64,000 bases of DNA, from NCBI RefSeq assembly GCF_027923545.1, contig NZ_BROH01000005.1, positions 181,794-245,793 on the forward strand, in the 5' to 3' direction. Each line of letters begins with the position of its first letter. Position 1 is the first letter of the stretch. Source of the stretch: Sinisalibacter aestuarii (lineage in GTDB: Bacteria; Pseudomonadota; Alphaproteobacteria; Rhodobacterales; Rhodobacteraceae). Below the pieces are notes generated by a model, which saw only the letters and a list, made by a program, of their open reading frames with translations, did no database searches and was not told the origin of the DNA. Below, piece by piece: positions 19,083-28,264 of the stretch. Made by a program: the position numbers and the translations under genes.

Positions 19083-19128
19083 CTTGCCCCAAATATCCTG
19101 CGGGGGTCCGGGGGTGCAAAACCCCCGG
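19080..19128 (-). repeat. Dispersed intergenic element, copy C
   Basis: Read on the minus strand: hairpin CCGGGGGT/ACCCCCGG (19128-19108), then ACCCCCGCAGGATATTTG and GGGCAAGATGAAAG. It sits between glcD and glcE inside one operon, and the ATG of the conserved block is the glcE start codon. The hairpin nearly equals the one at 4956-4976. Confidence 0.75.
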
Positions 19129-19133
19129 CCCGG

Positions 19134-20564
19134 TTACATCCGCCGCCCCGCGCTCAGATCGAGCGGGAAAACCTTGGCCGGGTTCAACACCCATTTCGGG
19201 TCGAACACGTCTTTCACCTGCATCTGGATCTCCAGATCGTCGCCGGAATATTGCGCCGGCATGATCTCGCGCTTCTCCACGCCCACGCCGTGCTCGCCGG
19301 TCAGGCAGCCGCCCACCTCGACGCAGAGCCTGAGAATATCGGCACCGAGATCTTCGGCCTTCTCCAGATCGCCCGGCCGGTTGGCGTCGTAAAGAATGAG
19401 CGGGTGCATGTTGCCGTCGCCGGCATGGAAGACATTGCCCACCTGCAGCCCGTATTCGTCGCCCATCTCGCCGATCCGCCGCAGCACCTGCGGCAACTGG
19501 CTCACCGGGATCGTGCCGTCGAGGCACATGTAATCGTTGATCTGGCCCATCGCGCCGAAGGCGGTCTTGCGGCCCTGCCAGATCTTCTCGCTCTCCGCCG
19601 CCGAACCGCTTTCGCGCAGCTCCACCGGGTTGTGGGCGTTGGCGATGGCGATGATCCGCCCGAGCTGGTCGGCGATCTCGGCCTCGCTGCCCTCGACCTC
19701 GATGATCAGCAGCGCCTCGCAATCGGGATAATCGGCATGAACATGCGCCTCCGCCGCCTGGATCACCAGCCGGTCCATATATTCGATCGCCACCGGCAGG
19801 ATGCCCGCCTTGATGATGTCGCTCACGCATTGCCCGGCCACCTCGGCACTGTCATAGCCGATCAGCACCGGGCGGGCGCCTTCGGGCCTGGCGAGGATGC
19901 GCAGGGTCGCCTCGGTGACCACGCCAAGCTGGCCTTCCGAGCCGCAGACAAGGCCGAGCAGATCGAGCCCGCCGGCGTCGAGATGCGCGCCGCCGATCTC
20001 GACCACCTCGCCATCGGCCATGACCATGGTCACGCCCATCAGGTTATTGGTGGTCACGCCGTATTTGAGGCAATGCGCGCCGCCCGAATTCATCGCGATA
20101 TTGCCGGCAATGGCGCAGGCGAGCTGGCTCGACGGATCGGGCGCGTAGAAAAAGCCGTCGGCCTCCACCGCGCCGGTGACGCTGAGGTTGGTGCGGCCGG
20201 TCTGCACCCGGATGAAGCGGTTGGCATAGTCGGTTTCCAGCACCTCGTTCATCCGCGCGATGCCCAGCAGCACCGCATCCGCCGTGGGCAGCGCGCCGCC
20301 CGAAAGCGAGGTGCCGGAACCACGCGGCACCACCGGCACGCCCTCGTCATGGCAGATCCGCATGACGGCCGACACCTCCTCGGTCGAGGCGGGGAGCACG
20401 GCGCAGAGCGGCGGGCAGCGATAGGCCGAAAGCCCGTCGCATTCATAGGCCCTGAGTTCGATCCCGTCGTCGATCACCCCGCCTTCGCCCAGCGCCTCGC
20501 GCAGCCGGGCGACGATCCGCGGCTTGCGGGCGAGGATCCCGGCATTCGGCTCAGGCATCTGCAT
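19134..20564 (-). CDS. glcD: Glycolate oxidase catalytic flavin subunit
   Basis: 476-aa FAD-linked oxidase, catalytic subunit for glycolate to glyoxylate. The FAD_binding_4 domain shows PRGSGTSLSGGA and DPSSQLACAIAGNIAMNSGGAHCLKYG; the C-terminal FAD-oxidase domain has FHAGDGNMHP and LTGEHGVGVEKR. The start has AAGGAG 7 nt upstream. It is the first structural gene of a glcC-D-E-F operon, and the regulator lies 63 bp upstream on the same strand. Confidence 0.96.
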   Translation of the reverse strand: MQMPEPNAGILARKPRIVARLREALGEGGVIDDGIELRAYECDGLSAYRCPPLCAVLPASTEEVSAVMRICHDEGVPVVPRGSGTSLSGGALPTADAVLLGIARMNEVLETDYANRFIRVQTGRTNLSVTGAVEADGFFYAPDPSSQLACAIAGNIAMNSGGAHCLKYGVTTNNLMGVTMVMADGEVVEIGGAHLDAGGLDLLGLVCGSEGQLGVVTEATLRILARPEGARPVLIGYDSAEVAGQCVSDIIKAGILPVAIEYMDRLVIQAAEAHVHADYPDCEALLIIEVEGSEAEIADQLGRIIAIANAHNPVELRESGSAAESEKIWQGRKTAFGAMGQINDYMCLDGTIPVSQLPQVLRRIGEMGDEYGLQVGNVFHAGDGNMHPLILYDANRPGDLEKAEDLGADILRLCVEVGGCLTGEHGVGVEKREIMPAQYSGDDLEIQMQVKDVFDPKWVLNPAKVFPLDLSAGRRM

Positions 20565-20581
20565 GGCTCACTCCTTTTGAC

Positions 20582-20600
20582 TGGTAAGAAAACATAACCA
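20582..20600. promoter_or_regulatory. Candidate operator upstream of glcD
   Basis: TGGTAA (20582-20587) and TAACCA (20595-20600) form an imperfect inverted repeat in an AT-rich patch between the regulator and glcD. TGGT...ACCA half-sites are typical for FadR/PdhR/GlcC-class regulators, though known PdhR-type sites have a shorter spacer. Tentative. Confidence 0.35.
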
Positions 20601-20627
20601 ATTGTTGCCAACAGGCAAGCGCCCTGC

Positions 20628-21383
20628 TCATCGCGCGATATCGTGGCGCAGGCGTCTTTGAGATATCTCCTCGTTCGCTTCGGCCCGTTTCTGATCGCGA
20701 TAGGCCGCGGCGATATAGTCGAGATGGGCCTCGATCGCCGCCCGCGCCGCCGCCCCGTCGCGCGCCTGGAGCGCGGCATTGATGGCGCGGTGCTGATCAA
20801 GCAGCAGGTCGCGCTCGCCGCAGCGGGCGAAGACCACCTGCCGGTTGTAGAAAACCCCGCCCTCCAGCAGATCGTACATCGAGCGCATCATGTGCAGGAG
20901 CACCACGTTGTTGCTCGCTTCGATGATCGCCATGTGAAACTCGGCGTCCAGCGCGACTGCCTCGGCGGGCGGGGCGGCTTCGAGCTTGTTCATCGCCGCG
21001 TCGATCACGGCCAGATCCGTCTCCGACCCATGGCGCGCGGCGCGGTCGGCGGCGAGGCCCTCCACATCGCGGCGGAAATCGAGCGCGTCGTAGACCGCAT
21101 CGTCATGGGTGGCGAAGAGGCGCACCAGAGCCGGCGAGAAGGCCGAACCCAGCACCTCGGCGACATAGACCCCGGCCCCGGCGCGGGCCACGAGCAGCCC
21201 CGCCTCCTGCAATTCGCTCAGCGCCTCGCGCAGCGAAGGGCGCGAAACGCCCATCCGCTCCGACAGCTCGCGTTCGGCCGGCAGCCGCTCACCCGGGCGC
21301 AGGATGCCACGCAGAATCAGTTGCTCGATCTGGCGCACCACCGCGGATGCGAGCTTTTCCGACTGAACCTTCTGAAATGGCAT
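20628..21383 (-). CDS. FadR/GntR family regulator, probable glycolate operon regulator
   Basis: 251-aa GntR-family factor. The N-terminal winged helix (about residues 8-75) shows ILRGILRPGERLPAERELSERMGVS..SLREAL, and the C-terminal all-helical FCD domain (about 90-235) has FH at 149-150 and the later histidines that bind metal or ligand in this subfamily. Its place just upstream of glcDEF on the same strand matches the GlcC/PdhR arrangement, so an organic acid such as glycolate is a likely effector. Start follows GGGAGAGGG. Confidence 0.88.
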   Translation of the reverse strand: MPFQKVQSEKLASAVVRQIEQLILRGILRPGERLPAERELSERMGVSRPSLREALSELQEAGLLVARAGAGVYVAEVLGSAFSPALVRLFATHDDAVYDALDFRRDVEGLAADRAARHGSETDLAVIDAAMNKLEAAPPAEAVALDAEFHMAIIEASNNVVLLHMMRSMYDLLEGGVFYNRQVVFARCGERDLLLDQHRAINAALQARDGAAARAAIEAHLDYIAAAYRDQKRAEANEEISQRRLRHDIAR

Positions 21384-21459
21384 ACACCCTCTCCCTCACC
21401 AAGACGGTCAGGAGATATGACCATGCCCACCGGAAGCATGGCAAGGGGCGTGGCCGGGA

Positions 21460-22092
21460 TCAGCGGTTGGGGATGATCACGATCTCGACACGGCGGTTCT
21501 GCGCCCGGCCCTCGGCGGTGAGGTTCGAGGCGACCGGCTGGTCTTCGCCCCGGCCGATCGAGGTGACCCGCCCGGAGCTTACGCCGCCCGAGATCAGTTC
21601 CGCCGCCACCGCACTGGCGCGCTGGCGTGACAGGTTCAGGTTATAGGCGGCCGAGCCGACATTGTCGGTATGGCCGACCACCTGGACATTGCTGTCGGGG
21701 TACTTGTTCAGATGGCGCGCGAGCACCGCGAGATCGGAGCGCAACGGGCCCGACAGCGTGGCGCTGTCGGTGGCGAAGAGAATGTCCTGCGGCATCGTCA
21801 CCACCAGCGACGAGCCGGTATTGACCACGCCGATCCGGCTGTCGCCGAACGAGGTGCGCAGCTCGCCGGCCTGCTTGTCGAGCTCCTGGCCGATTACGCC
21901 GCCGACGATGCCACCGGCCACGGCCCCCACCGCTGCAGTGCCGACATTGCCGCCGAGCACGCCGCCAAGCAGCCCCCCGGCCACGGCGCCGGTGGCGGCC
22001 CCGGTTGTCTGCCGCGGCCCCATCTCCGTACAGGCGGTGAGCGTGACCGCCGCTACGAGCGGCAGAACGAAAACGGGTTTGATCCGGACCAT
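21460..22092 (-). CDS. OmpA-family outer-membrane lipoprotein with glycine zipper
   Basis: 210-aa lipoprotein. The signal peptide ends in lipobox LTAC with lipidated Cys21. A glycine-zipper segment follows (about residues 32-68, repeated GG/GxxxG), then an OmpA_C peptidoglycan-binding domain (about 95-208) with GHTDNVGSAAYNLNLSRQRA and the Asp/Arg pair that binds diaminopimelate. The architecture equals YiaD/SlyB-OmpA hybrids. It tethers outer membrane to peptidoglycan. It stands alone between GntR and the methyltransferase gene. Confidence 0.92.
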   Translation of the reverse strand: MVRIKPVFVLPLVAAVTLTACTEMGPRQTTGAATGAVAGGLLGGVLGGNVGTAAVGAVAGGIVGGVIGQELDKQAGELRTSFGDSRIGVVNTGSSLVVTMPQDILFATDSATLSGPLRSDLAVLARHLNKYPDSNVQVVGHTDNVGSAAYNLNLSRQRASAVAAELISGGVSSGRVTSIGRGEDQPVASNLTAEGRAQNRRVEIVIIPNR

Positions 22093-22208
22093 GTCGATGA
22101 CCTTTCCAAGTTCAGGCGCAGGTTTGCCCCAGTGTATCCCATGCCGGGGGCGCCGAAAGGGGGTGGTTGGGCCAGATCGCGGTATTCAGCGACAAACCGC
22201 CGGTGCGA

Positions 22209-23063
22209 TCAGGCCGCGCCATCGGCGCGCGCCGCCTCCCAGGCCAGCAGCGCACGCTTGACCGGCAGCCCCCAGTGATAGCCGCCCAGCCCCCCCGATT
22301 TGCGCAAGGCCCGATGGCAGGGAATGAGCCACGAAACCGGGTTGCGCCCCACCGCCGTACCCACAGCGCGCACCGCCCTGGGCCGGCCTACGGCGCCGGC
22401 GATCTCGGAATAGGTGGTGACATGGCCGGAGGGGATGGTGATCAGCGCCTCCCAGACCTTGATCTGGAACGGTGCGCCGATCATGTGCAGCCGCGCCTCG
22501 CCCTTCTGATCGAAGGCCGCCATCACCTCGCCCCGCATCGACATCGGGTCTTCCACGAAGGTGGCGTTGGGCCAGCGCGAGAGCATGTCTTCCATCGCGG
22601 CCTCGGGCCCGGTTTCCTCGGCGAAGGCAAGGCCGCAGATGCCCCGGTCGGTCGCCATCACCAGCGCGAGGCCGAAGGGGCTGTCGAACCAGCCCCAGCG
22701 GATGGTCAGCCCTTCGCCGCGCCGGGCGAACTCGCCGGGGCTCATCGCCTCCCAGCGCAGGAACAGATCGTGCAGCCGCCCCGAGCCGGACAGGCCCACC
22801 GCATCCGCCGTTTCCAGCGTGGTGAAATGCTGCGCGAGCAGGGCCTTGGCATGGTCGAGCGTGAGATATTGCTGATAACGCTTCGGACTGACCCCGACCC
22901 AGGACGAAAACAACCGCTGAAAATGCGCCGGACTCATCCCCACCTCGGCCGCCAGCGCATCGAGCGACAGGCCGGAACCGGCGGCGTCGATCGCCTCGAT
23001 GGCGCGGCGAATCACCTGATAATGGTAGCGGCCCTCGGGCGTGGACATGTCGGCAGCATTCAT
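22209..23063 (-). CDS. Ada-like methylated-DNA--cysteine methyltransferase with AraC domain
   Basis: 284-aa protein that removes methyl or alkyl groups from O6-guanine. An AraC helix-turn-helix domain (about residues 15-115) precedes the MGMT domain, whose acceptor Cys249 lies in the IPCHR motif. The N-terminal zinc/phosphotriester domain of full Ada is absent, as in many alphaproteobacterial Ada-like proteins, so sensing must differ. Start 23063 has AAAGGAG at correct spacing. Divergent from nth by about 150 bp, so two DNA-repair genes share this region. Confidence 0.92.
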   Translation of the reverse strand: MNAADMSTPEGRYHYQVIRRAIEAIDAAGSGLSLDALAAEVGMSPAHFQRLFSSWVGVSPKRYQQYLTLDHAKALLAQHFTTLETADAVGLSGSGRLHDLFLRWEAMSPGEFARRGEGLTIRWGWFDSPFGLALVMATDRGICGLAFAEETGPEAAMEDMLSRWPNATFVEDPMSMRGEVMAAFDQKGEARLHMIGAPFQIKVWEALITIPSGHVTTYSEIAGAVGRPRAVRAVGTAVGRNPVSWLIPCHRALRKSGGLGGYHWGLPVKRALLAWEAARADGAA

Positions 23064-23213
23064 CTCGATCTCCTTTGCAGGCGAAATTAGGCCGCGTGGA
23101 GCGGGGTGGCGACCCGATTCCTGCGCATTTCCCGCCGCCACGCGGCAATCTGCACCGCCCTGGCCTGCCCTTCGCGCTTGCCTCGGCCTAAGAAAATTCG
23201 CACAACCCCCCTC

Positions 23214-23858
23214 ATGGCCAAGCAAATGGACTACAAAACGATCCGCGAGATCTTCCGCCGCTTTCACGAGGCCGAGCCGGAGCCGAAAGGCGAGCTCAAC
23301 CACGTGAACGCCTATACGCTCGTCGTGGCCGTCGCGCTTTCGGCGCAGGCCACGGATGCGGGTGTGAACAAGGCCACGGCAAAGCTGTTCGAGATCGCCG
23401 ACAGCCCCGAAAAGATGCTCGCCCTCGGCCTCGACGGGCTGACCGAGCATATCAAGACCATCGGGCTGTTTCGCCAAAAGGCGAAGAACGTCATCAGGCT
23501 GAGCCAGATTCTCGTCGACGAATATGGCGGCGAGGTGCCCAATTCGCGCGCCGCGCTTCAGGGCCTGCCCGGCGTCGGCCGCAAGACCGCCAATGTGGTG
23601 CTCAACATGTGGTGGCGCTATCCGGCGCAGGCGGTGGACACCCATATCTTCCGCGTCGGCAACCGCACCGGCATTGCCGTCGGCAAGGACGTGAACGCCG
23701 TCGAGCGCGCCATCGAAGACAATGTGCCGGTGGATTACGCGCTGCACGCCCATCACTGGCTGATCCTGCACGGGCGCTACATCTGCGTGGCGCGCAAACC
23801 CAAATGCGGCGCCTGCCTGATCCGCGATCTGTGCCAATTCGAGGAGAAGACCCTGTGA
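23214..23858 (+). CDS. nth: Endonuclease III
   Basis: 214-aa bifunctional DNA glycosylase/AP lyase for oxidised pyrimidines. The helix-hairpin-helix LPGVGRKTANVVL contains catalytic Lys124, Asp142 is in VDTHIFRV, and the C-terminal 4Fe-4S loop is perfect, C191-x6-C198-x2-C201-x5-C207. Start 23214 gives the usual family N-terminus; the frame extends further upstream without support. Its stop overlaps the GTG start of the next kinase gene (GTGA). Confidence 0.95.
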   Translation: MAKQMDYKTIREIFRRFHEAEPEPKGELNHVNAYTLVVAVALSAQATDAGVNKATAKLFEIADSPEKMLALGLDGLTEHIKTIGLFRQKAKNVIRLSQILVDEYGGEVPNSRAALQGLPGVGRKTANVVLNMWWRYPAQAVDTHIFRVGNRTGIAVGKDVNAVERAIEDNVPVDYALHAHHWLILHGRYICVARKPKCGACLIRDLCQFEEKTL

Positions 23859-24850
23859 CCAAACGCTTCCGGCTGGTCGGCATCGGCAATGCGATGGTCG
23901 ATGTGCTGAGCCATTGCGACGACGCTTTTCTTACAGCGAACGGTATCGAGAAAGGCATCATGCAGCTCACCGACATGGCGCGCGGCGTAGAGCTTTACGA
24001 CCGGATCGGCCCGGCGACGGAGATGTCGGGCGGCTCGGCGGCCAACACCATCGCGGGCTTCGCCCATCTCGGCGGTAAGGCGGCCTATGTCGGCAAGGTG
24101 AAGGACGATCAGCTTGGCCGGATCTTCGCCCACGATCTGCGCGCGCAGGGCGTCACCTACGAGGTGCCGCTGGCCGACCGGCGCCATGAGCACGAGACCG
24201 GACGCTGCATCATCCTCGTCACCCCCGATGGCGAGCGCAGCATGAACACCTATCTCGGCGTCACCGAGCACCTCGCGCCTTCGGATATCGACGAGGCGAC
24301 GATGGCCGATGCCGAGTGGATCTTTCTCGAAGGCTACCGATTCGACGGGCCGGAAAGCCACGAAGCCTTCGCCAAGGCGATCGCGGCAGCCAAGGGCGCA
24401 GGCGGCAAGGTGGCGCTCACCCTCTCGGACCCGTTCTGCATCGACCGCCACCATCAGGCCTTCGCCCGGATGATCCGCGACGATGTGGACATGCTCTTCG
24501 CCAACCGCGCCGAGATCATGGCGATGTATGACACCGATTTCGACAAAGCCCTCACCGCTGCCGCGCAACAGGTGGACACGGTGGTCTGCACCGAGAGCGA
24601 GCATGGCGTTCATATCGTCTCGGGCGGCACCCGCATCCACTGCCCCGCCGTGCCCACCAGGGTGGTCGACGCTACAGGCGCCGGCGATCTGTTCGCCGGA
24701 GCCTTTCTCTGGGGCTATGTCGAAGGCCATGACCTTGAGACCTGCGGCATGATGGGTAATATCGCGGCAAGCGAGGTTATCTCGCATCTCGGCGCGCGCG
24801 TCGAAGCCGACCTGAAAGCGCGGTTTCGTGCCTTCGGCCTGAAGATCTAG
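23855..24850 (+). CDS. PfkB family carbohydrate kinase, adenosine kinase-like
   Basis: 331-aa ribokinase-fold kinase. The N-terminal glycine motif (GGSAANTIAGFAHLGG) and C-terminal DATGAGDLFAGAF with catalytic base Asp278 are complete. The overall form (LVGIGNAMVDVL start, SMNTYLG segment) is that of the adenosine kinase-type PfkB proteins common in alphaproteobacteria. GTG at 23855 is preferred because it overlaps the nth stop, follows GAGGAG and keeps the conserved N-terminal strand that the next ATG would remove. It is co-transcribed with nth. Confidence 0.9.
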   Translation: MTKRFRLVGIGNAMVDVLSHCDDAFLTANGIEKGIMQLTDMARGVELYDRIGPATEMSGGSAANTIAGFAHLGGKAAYVGKVKDDQLGRIFAHDLRAQGVTYEVPLADRRHEHETGRCIILVTPDGERSMNTYLGVTEHLAPSDIDEATMADAEWIFLEGYRFDGPESHEAFAKAIAAAKGAGGKVALTLSDPFCIDRHHQAFARMIRDDVDMLFANRAEIMAMYDTDFDKALTAAAQQVDTVVCTESEHGVHIVSGGTRIHCPAVPTRVVDATGAGDLFAGAFLWGYVEGHDLETCGMMGNIAASEVISHLGARVEADLKARFRAFGLKI

Positions 24851-25260
24851 ATCGGCTCCGCCAGCGGCGCGACCCGGTGGCGCGGCGGCTGGAAGGCGAT
24901 CGCACCGGTGGTGAAGGTGGCGTAATCGCACGTCAGTTCCTCGCCCGCCCGGATCTGCCGCGCCGCCACGCCGCGCAGCGGATCGGTCAGATCGACATTG
25001 GGCAGCGCCGCATGGTTCATGAACCGCCCCTCGTCGCAATCGAGCACGACCATGTCGGGGTCGGTCGGGTGATCATAGGTGTAGCGTTCGAGGAATTCGC
25101 GGAAATGGGCCGGGACGGTCGCGAGGTCATCGCGGAAATAACTGGTGTCGAACCGCGAATCGTAAAGCCAGACCAGACTGCCCTGACGGATATCGACATG
25201 GGTGAAAACCCCAAGGCCCTCGATGGCCGACGGGGCGAGATAGCAGCGCACCATCATCAT
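24847..25260 (-). CDS. Small SET-domain protein (putative lysine methyltransferase)
   Basis: 137 aa, essentially a bare SET domain. Visible are the N-terminal EGLGVF turn, FMNHAALPN (the NHS-type SAM/active-site motif) and GEELTCDYATF, matching the usual GEELTYDY that carries the catalytic Tyr. Stand-alone SET proteins occur in many bacteria and their targets are mostly unknown. The stop codon overlaps that of the kinase gene on the other strand (convergent). Start ATG 25260 is one of three adjacent Met codons (MMMV). Confidence 0.85.
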   Translation of the reverse strand: MMMVRCYLAPSAIEGLGVFTHVDIRQGSLVWLYDSRFDTSYFRDDLATVPAHFREFLERYTYDHPTDPDMVVLDCDEGRFMNHAALPNVDLTDPLRGVAARQIRAGEELTCDYATFTTGAIAFQPPRHRVAPLAEPI

Positions 25261-25710
25261 GTGCGGAGATCCTTGCTATCCGGTCCGCCCTGCCCGGCGT
25301 TGATCCAGCGGGCAAGCCCGGCGCCGGGCGGCGGCGCGACATGAAGCTAGAACGCGGATTGAGGCGCGCTGCAATTGGAATGTGTGATGAAACGCAAACG
25401 TGATCGTCGCGGCGCGGCACGGCGGGTGGCCGCAGATATAAACAGATGCTTGCCGCCGAGGATCTCGGTGGGAAATCATCGTTGTAATTCAAGGTGATGA
25501 TAAGGCTTCCGGTTTTCCGGTTTTCCGGTTTTCCGGTTTTCCGGTTTTCCGGTGAACGGCGCCTCACAGCCCATTGTTTATCAATGACTTTTTACACCCA
25601 CATACCGCGCCGCCGCGCCTGCCCACGCTGCGCCCAGCGGTGCATTACACCGCCGCCGGCGGCGCGGGTTTCCACCAGGTCGAACCGGCGCCTTCAACGC
25701 CCCGGTCCCG
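25261..25710. other. 450-bp intergenic region with AT-rich core
   Basis: No convincing gene here on either strand. The segment is less GC-rich than its surroundings around 25370-25500 and contains the TTTTCCGG microsatellite (separate entry). Short open frames across the microsatellite encode simple repeats and have no ribosome site, so they are not called. Confidence 0.6.
25506..25552. repeat. 8-bp microsatellite (TTTTCCGG)n
   Basis: CTTCCGG followed by five perfect tandem TTTTCCGG units (25513-25552). Because the unit is 8 bp, gain or loss of one copy would shift any reading frame, and such tracts are typical slipped-strand mutation sites. It lies about 245 bp upstream of the SET gene start and about 160 bp beyond the 3' end of the isomerase pseudogene. 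Confidence 0.9.
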
Positions 25711-26472
25711 TCAGACGCCTGGCACGCCGATCCAGCCAAGCCCGTCCTCGGTGCGGCCCGCCGGGTTGTATTCGCCCGAAACCCAGCCGGCATAGCCCCC
25801 GGCATCGAGCCGCGCGAAGAAGGCGGGATAGTCCACCTCACCCGGCCCCGGCTCATGCCGCCCCGGCAGCCCGCCCACCTGGATATGCCGGGCGCGGTGG
25901 CCATGAGCCTCCCAAGCGGCCATGCCGTCGCCGGTGATCATCTGGGCGTGATACATGTCGAATTGCAGCCCGAGATTGGCCGCGCCCACCTCGTCGAGCA
26001 CCTCCGCCGCAAGATCGAAATCGTTGAGGAAATAGCCTGGCATATCCACCGGGTTGATCGGCTCGATGGTCAGGCTCATGCCCGGCGCCTACGCCGCCGC
26101 CCAGGCGAGGTTGTCGATATAGCTGCGCCGCGCCACCAGCCCCTGCGCCTTGCCCGCCATGATGTGCAGATGCCCCGCCCCGAGCGCCTCGGCAAAGCGC
26201 AGCGCCCGGCGGAAATCGTGGCGAAACCGCTCTGTGCCGCCGGGCATGGCGGCAAAGCCCCGCTCGCCGCCCGCCCAGTTCGGCGGCGGCGCGTTGATCA
26301 GCACCATGGCGAGCCCGTTGGCCCGCAGCCGCCGGGTGATCTCGCCCGCCGCATCGTCATAGGGAAACAGCACCTCAACACCGGCAAACCCCGCCTCTGC
26401 GGCGGCTTCGAACCGGTCGAGAAAGGGCAATTCGCGAAACAGGAAGGTAAGATTGGCGGCGAATTTGGGCAT
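25711..26472 (-). pseudogene. hyi: Hydroxypyruvate isomerase split by an in-frame amber codon
   Basis: Two adjacent frames together make a full Hyi (253 codons; the family is about 255-260 aa). The N-terminal part starts MPKFAANLTFLFRELPFLDRF and ends SYIDNLAWAAA at a TAG (26091-26089). The same frame continues APGMSLTIEPINPVDMPGYFL to the normal C-terminus GLGWIG. There is no frameshift: one stop codon interrupts an intact frame at the junction where homologues usually read WAAA-Q/R-A-P. CAG to TAG is the simplest origin. The catalytic Glu of LTIEP lies in the second part, so the first alone should be inactive. Sequencing error cannot be excluded. The enzyme normally interconverts hydroxypyruvate and tartronate semialdehyde. 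Confidence 0.88.
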
Positions 26473-26514
26473 GACGGCAGGGGTGTCAGAAAGCGGCGCG
26501 CAGAGCAAGCGGCG

Positions 26515-27114
26515 TCAGCCGGGCAGCTCATCGGCAGGGATCACCGGGAAAAACACGCCGTGCGACCAGAGGCCGAACCACTCCACACCGTCCCGCACCT
26601 CACGCGCCCCCAGCTCCACCAGCCGGAAAAAGCTCTTGCGGTCGATCAGCGCTTCCAGCCCCGCGCGCACCATCACATAGGGCGATGGCTCCCCGGTTTC
26701 GCCGTCGCGCACCACCCGGATCGGGTGGTCCGGCCCGGCCGTCACCGTCTCGCCGACATTGGTGGTGAAGGCAAGCGCCTGCGCCGCGCCCGCGCCCGTC
26801 GCCTCCACGTCAACCGCCACGAAGGGCGCATCGTCCACGGTAATGCCCACCTTCTCGACCGGCGTGACCAGAAAGTAATCGTCGCCCTCACGTTTCAGGA
26901 TCGAGGCGAAGAGCTTCACCAGTTCCGCCCGCCCGATCGGGGTGCCGAGATAGAACCAGGTGCCGTCGCGGGCGATGCGGATATCGAGCGCGCCGCAATA
27001 AGGCGGGTTCCACAGATGCACCGGCGCCGGCCCCTTGTTCACTGCCCGGCGGGCGGCGCTGGCCAGGCTGTCGGCGCTCGGCGCGGGATTTCCGCCGCTT
27101 GTCGGTTTTGTCAT
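26515..27114 (-). CDS. DUF1285 domain protein
   Basis: 199-aa cytoplasmic protein of the DUF1285 family. Recognisable blocks are VHLWNPPYCGALDIRIARDGTWFYLGTPIGR near the N-terminus, LVTPVEKVGITVDDAPF in the middle and GLEALIDRKSFFRLVELG near the C-terminus. It is divergent from moxR (57 bp between starts), and in alphaproteobacteria this gene commonly flanks moxR clusters. Biochemical function is unknown. The hyi pseudogene follows on the same strand 42 bp downstream. Confidence 0.88.
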   Translation of the reverse strand: MTKPTSGGNPAPSADSLASAARRAVNKGPAPVHLWNPPYCGALDIRIARDGTWFYLGTPIGRAELVKLFASILKREGDDYFLVTPVEKVGITVDDAPFVAVDVEATGAGAAQALAFTTNVGETVTAGPDHPIRVVRDGETGEPSPYVMVRAGLEALIDRKSFFRLVELGAREVRDGVEWFGLWSHGVFFPVIPADELPG

Positions 27115-27171
27115 TTGTGCCTCGCGCTCATCCGTCCTTTAATGGCCCCGAGTATGAAAGGGAGCCTGCCG

Positions 27172-28182
<1,011 letters not shown>

Positions 28183-28203
28183 CCGTCATGCCCCGCGCGC
28201 CCC

Positions 28204-28254
28204 TTTCATCTTGCCCGAAATATCCCAGGGGGTCTGGGGGACAGCGTCCCCCAG
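28204..28254 (-). repeat. Dispersed intergenic element, copy D (antisense to its operon)
   Basis: Minus-strand copy: hairpin CTGGGGGAC/GTCCCCCAG (28254-28234), then ACCCCCTGGGATATTTCG and GGCAAGATGAAAG. It interrupts the moxR-DUF58 junction in reverse orientation, so here it cannot supply a start codon to the operon. Its minus-strand ATG opens only seven codons. Confidence 0.72.
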
Positions 28255-28264
28255 CCTGGCCGAT

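Noticed and set aside
26089..26091. Amber codon in hyi as pyrrolysine or programmed recoding
   Set aside because: No context for pyrrolysine in this lineage and no recoding structure seen; a nonsense mutation or error is simpler.
27142..27171. Earlier ATG starts for the MoxR gene
   Set aside because: In frame but without ribosome site; 27172 has AAGGGAG at good spacing and gives the family-length N-terminus.
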